DNA from: JAWRCU01 sp033542235
GTDB lineage: Bacteria > Pseudomonadota > Alphaproteobacteria > Rhizobiales > Rhizobiaceae
Direction of reading: 5' to 3'
Length of the DNA: 64,000 nucleotides
NCBI RefSeq assembly: GCF_033542235.1
Contig: NZ_JAWRCU010000008.1
Span: forward strand, 124,001-188,000
Positions 61,953-64,000 of the stretch are shown here, one piece after another. The notes below the pieces were generated by a model that was not told where the DNA came from, ran no database searches, and saw nothing but the letters and a program-made list of their open reading frames with translations. The position numbers and the translations under genes were made by a program. Position 1 is the first letter of the stretch. Every line of letters begins with the position of its first letter.

Positions 61953-64000
61953 GCGGTTTGCTCCTCCGCATCGCCGCGCAGCACCTTCAGCACCGCCTCT
62001 ACGGCTTCCCGCCGCGCACGAACCTGGCCTCGCCTTTGCTCCCGCTCTTCAAGATAGTGGTCCAGTGCCTCATGGACGAGCTGCTGCTTGATGGTGTCGC
62101 CAAGCACGATCCTTGAGATCAAGTCATCGTCGCGCGAGCGGTCGGATCGTAGAGCCTCCGAACCCTCGACAGTCCGGGCCAGTTCCCATTCGAGCTCGGG
62201 ATCCGCGGTGCTGAAGAGCCCAAAGTAGTCGGACGTCAGGAGCTGCTCTGCGCTCATACCCCGAATGGCCGGGAGATCGCCCAGACGGTGCACCCTTCCC
62301 TCGGCATCCCGTTCGATGACCTCCACTTCACCGTTATCCATCCCGCGCAGGCACAGCGGATCGTGGGTGCTGATGATGAACTGGACGCCTGGGAACGCGC
62401 GCCGAAGCGCCGCGACAATGCGCATCTTCCAGCGCGGGTGCAGGTGCGTCTCTATCTCGTCGATGAGTACGACACCTCGAGCGCGCTCGAGGTCCGGCCA
62501 GCTTCCGAGCAGGTTGCGCATAATATCAACCGCTAAAGAAAACAGGCTTCTATACCCCTCGCTCAGCCGCTCCACCGGAACGAGCCTCCCAAGGACACGA
62601 ACCGAAAGACGCCCGGCCCCGTCCATGACGAGCTCGTCGTTTACGTCGAGAGCCAGCACCTCGCGCAGGCCCCGGGCCACGGCATTGAAAGTAGTTTCGT
62701 CTTCGCTGATGCGCAGAAGCCACGGGCCTGCACTGGGAAGCGCGCGGTTCGGAACGAAGAGATTGCGTATCAGGCCAAACGGTTGGCGAGATGGCCGCGA
62801 ATTGTCTGAAAACTGGCGCCGGGCACCATAGGCCAATACGAGAACAGAAGGTTGTGCGGTCCCTTCTAGGCGGCGACCATCTGCGCTGACACCGAACTCG
62901 GCTGGTTCGCCCTCGTCACGGAAATGTACGACCACCCGTGGAGCGGGTGGATCAATTATGTCCCATCCCACTGGATCATCGCGGCGAAGGAACTCGGATC
63001 CCGGGATACCGAGCCGCGCCACCGCTCTCGTGCCGGCCAGGGCGAGCGCTACGGCCTCCAGCACCGAACTCTTTCCGGCAGCGTTCTCGCCGAGCAGCAT
63101 TAGGCACGGCAGCTCGCGACGTCGCTCGGTAGTCCTCGCGAACTCCAGGGTGAGCCGCTCCACACCTTTGAAATCGTAAATCTCGACGGCCTTTATTTCG
63201 CGATCGGGAAACCGCCGACGTGCACCGCCCCCAAGAGCCGCCGGCGGAAGGCGCATACCGCTATCCGCAAGCCGGTCGAGTTCTGTAGGACGGAGCTCGG
63301 GAAGTTTCGCGTCCTCCAGGAATACGTCTTCAAGAAGGTCGGAAAGCCGGCCTCGATCGGCGGTGGTTGCGCTTTCAATGGTCCTGCGGAACCATTCCGG
63401 GAGAGATTGCCGAACCGTCGGAACCCGGACGCCGGGACTCGCCCAGGTGACAAGCGCTCGGTGAAGGGTATCGAGACGAGAACCCACGAACTCCCGCGAC
63501 AGGTCGAACATAAGCGAGAGATGCTCGCGATCGCCGTCCTTGATGGCTCTCGGAAAGCGCGCGCGCAGCTCATTGAGATCATCTGAGCGGCGCGCCACGA
63601 GCGAGGGGCGATTGAGCTGGAAAACCGCTACGGTAACCTCGCCTCTACGGCGCAGGGGGCGGCACGTCCCATCTGCCGACATCCGAATTTCGTCCCATGG
63701 ATCATCCCTGCTCGGATCGATCAATTCGGGCGACTCAAAAGCGAGAACCTCGTCGAAAGTTGCTCGCACCCGCGCCCTCATACCGGCAACTGGGAAAAGG
63801 CCGCCCTTGGCCTTACCGCATGTGCCGCAGACGAGGAGAAGGTTCTCCCATTCATACGCCAGCCAGACGTAATGCTGACGCGACTCTACACTGTCGAGAC
63901 CCCGCGCGTAGCCAAGCGGCCGAAAGTGCTCCACCTCTTCTTCGCCGTGAGGGATGGCCGCCTCACAGTACGCGCACTTGTCCATGAACAGGTGTCGGAG
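61949..64000 (-). CDS. HNH endonuclease domain fused to an OLD/ABC-type AAA ATPase, 5' end outside the window
   Basis: At least 683 residues are visible. Numbered from the first Met at 63985, the HNH domain has C4/C7 (KCAYCE), H20 (EVEHFRP) and C53/C56 (LLVCGTCG). The ATPase follows: Walker A GENAAGKSS (~299), a signature-like LSEGYRS (~474), Walker B VVLIDEIETHLHP (~505) and the switch His in FIISTHDPL (~541). The frame stays open to the edge, and the residues before the Met resemble those before KCAYCE in the partner gene, so the true start lies beyond 64000. The architecture suggests a fused PtuA/PtuB-like defence nuclease. Confidence 0.85.
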   Translation of the reverse strand, partial: LRHLFMDKCAYCEAAIPHGEEEVEHFRPLGYARGLDSVESRQHYVWLAYEWENLLLVCGTCGKAKGGLFPVAGMRARVRATFDEVLAFESPELIDPSRDDPWDEIRMSADGTCRPLRRRGEVTVAVFQLNRPSLVARRSDDLNELRARFPRAIKDGDREHLSLMFDLSREFVGSRLDTLHRALVTWASPGVRVPTVRQSLPEWFRRTIESATTADRGRLSDLLEDVFLEDAKLPELRPTELDRLADSGMRLPPAALGGGARRRFPDREIKAVEIYDFKGVERLTLEFARTTERRRELPCLMLLGENAAGKSSVLEAVALALAGTRAVARLGIPGSEFLRRDDPVGWDIIDPPAPRVVVHFRDEGEPAEFGVSADGRRLEGTAQPSVLVLAYGARRQFSDNSRPSRQPFGLIRNLFVPNRALPSAGPWLLRISEDETTFNAVARGLREVLALDVNDELVMDGAGRLSVRVLGRLVPVERLSEGYRSLFSLAVDIMRNLLGSWPDLERARGVVLIDEIETHLHPRWKMRIVAALRRAFPGVQFIISTHDPLCLRGMDNGEVEVIERDAEGRVHRLGDLPAIRGMSAEQLLTSDYFGLFSTADPELEWELARTVEGSEALRSDRSRDDDLISRIVLGDTIKQQLVHEALDHYLEEREQRRGQVRARREAVEAVLKVLRGDAEEQTA

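Overview
The window reads as a piece of an alphaproteobacterial chromosome of the order Rhizobiales, most like Mesorhizobium and its Phyllobacteriaceae relatives. The reasons are high GC, the gene order sufS2-sufB-sufC-sufD-sufS1-sufT(X)-sufA, the run M48 peptidase-dsbA-aroQ-accB-accC-aat, an RNase E with an acidic insert in its S1 domain, and several families of palindromic intergenic repeats. Almost everything is housekeeping DNA. The clear accessory parts are a small HepT/MNT module near 46.5 kb and a putative anti-phage module at the right edge next to a tRNA-Glu gene.

Layout. 0-2.7 kb: the end of a DEAD-box RNA helicase, a TfoX-domain protein, a GFA-family zinc protein and a DUF2171 protein. 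2.8-11 kb: a minus-strand suf Fe-S cluster assembly cluster (sufS2, sufB, a 48-codon ORF, sufC, sufD, a VOC protein, sufS1, sufT, then sufA behind an inverted DUF1236 gene). A close match to an Irr iron-control element lies upstream. 11-23.9 kb: an alpha/beta hydrolase, a DUF1508 protein with a histone-like tail, anmK, tyrS, DUF3137 plus LemA, a large AsmA-like protein, bcp, an M23 peptidase, and prfB with its programmed +1 frameshift. 24-32.8 kb: penicillin-binding protein 1A, an AMIN amidase, rne and an aminotransferase. 33-38.3 kb: periplasmic quality control (M48/TPR, DsbA), then aroQ, accB, accC and aat.

38.3-49.9 kb: DUF2336, MaoC plus CoA-ester lyase, a nitroreductase, a periplasmic protein with a threefold repeat, an acyltransferase, thrS, yidD, HepT/MNT, an IscU-like scaffold, folE, hisI and a patatin-like phospholipase. 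50-60.2 kb: recJ, glpX, hom, an AlaC-like aminotransferase, a small lipoprotein, phaC and an M15-type lipoprotein, with palindromic cassettes between several of them. 60.5 kb: tRNA-Glu(UUC). 61-64 kb: two translationally coupled minus-strand genes. One encodes an HNH nuclease domain fused to an OLD/ABC-type ATPase and runs off the window; the other encodes a separate HNH protein. They resemble a rearranged Septu (PtuA/PtuB) system and are the best candidate here for an undescribed system.

The main functional themes are Fe-S cluster supply under likely iron control, cell-envelope synthesis and remodelling (PBP1A, amidase, M23, AnmK, AsmA-like, M15 lipoprotein), translation (TyrRS, ThrRS, RF2, Aat, tRNA-Glu), and central or storage metabolism (AccBC, AroQ, GlpX, Hom, PhaC). 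Start codons were re-chosen in many genes from ribosome binding sites, overlaps and signal peptides, and the choice is stated in each entry.
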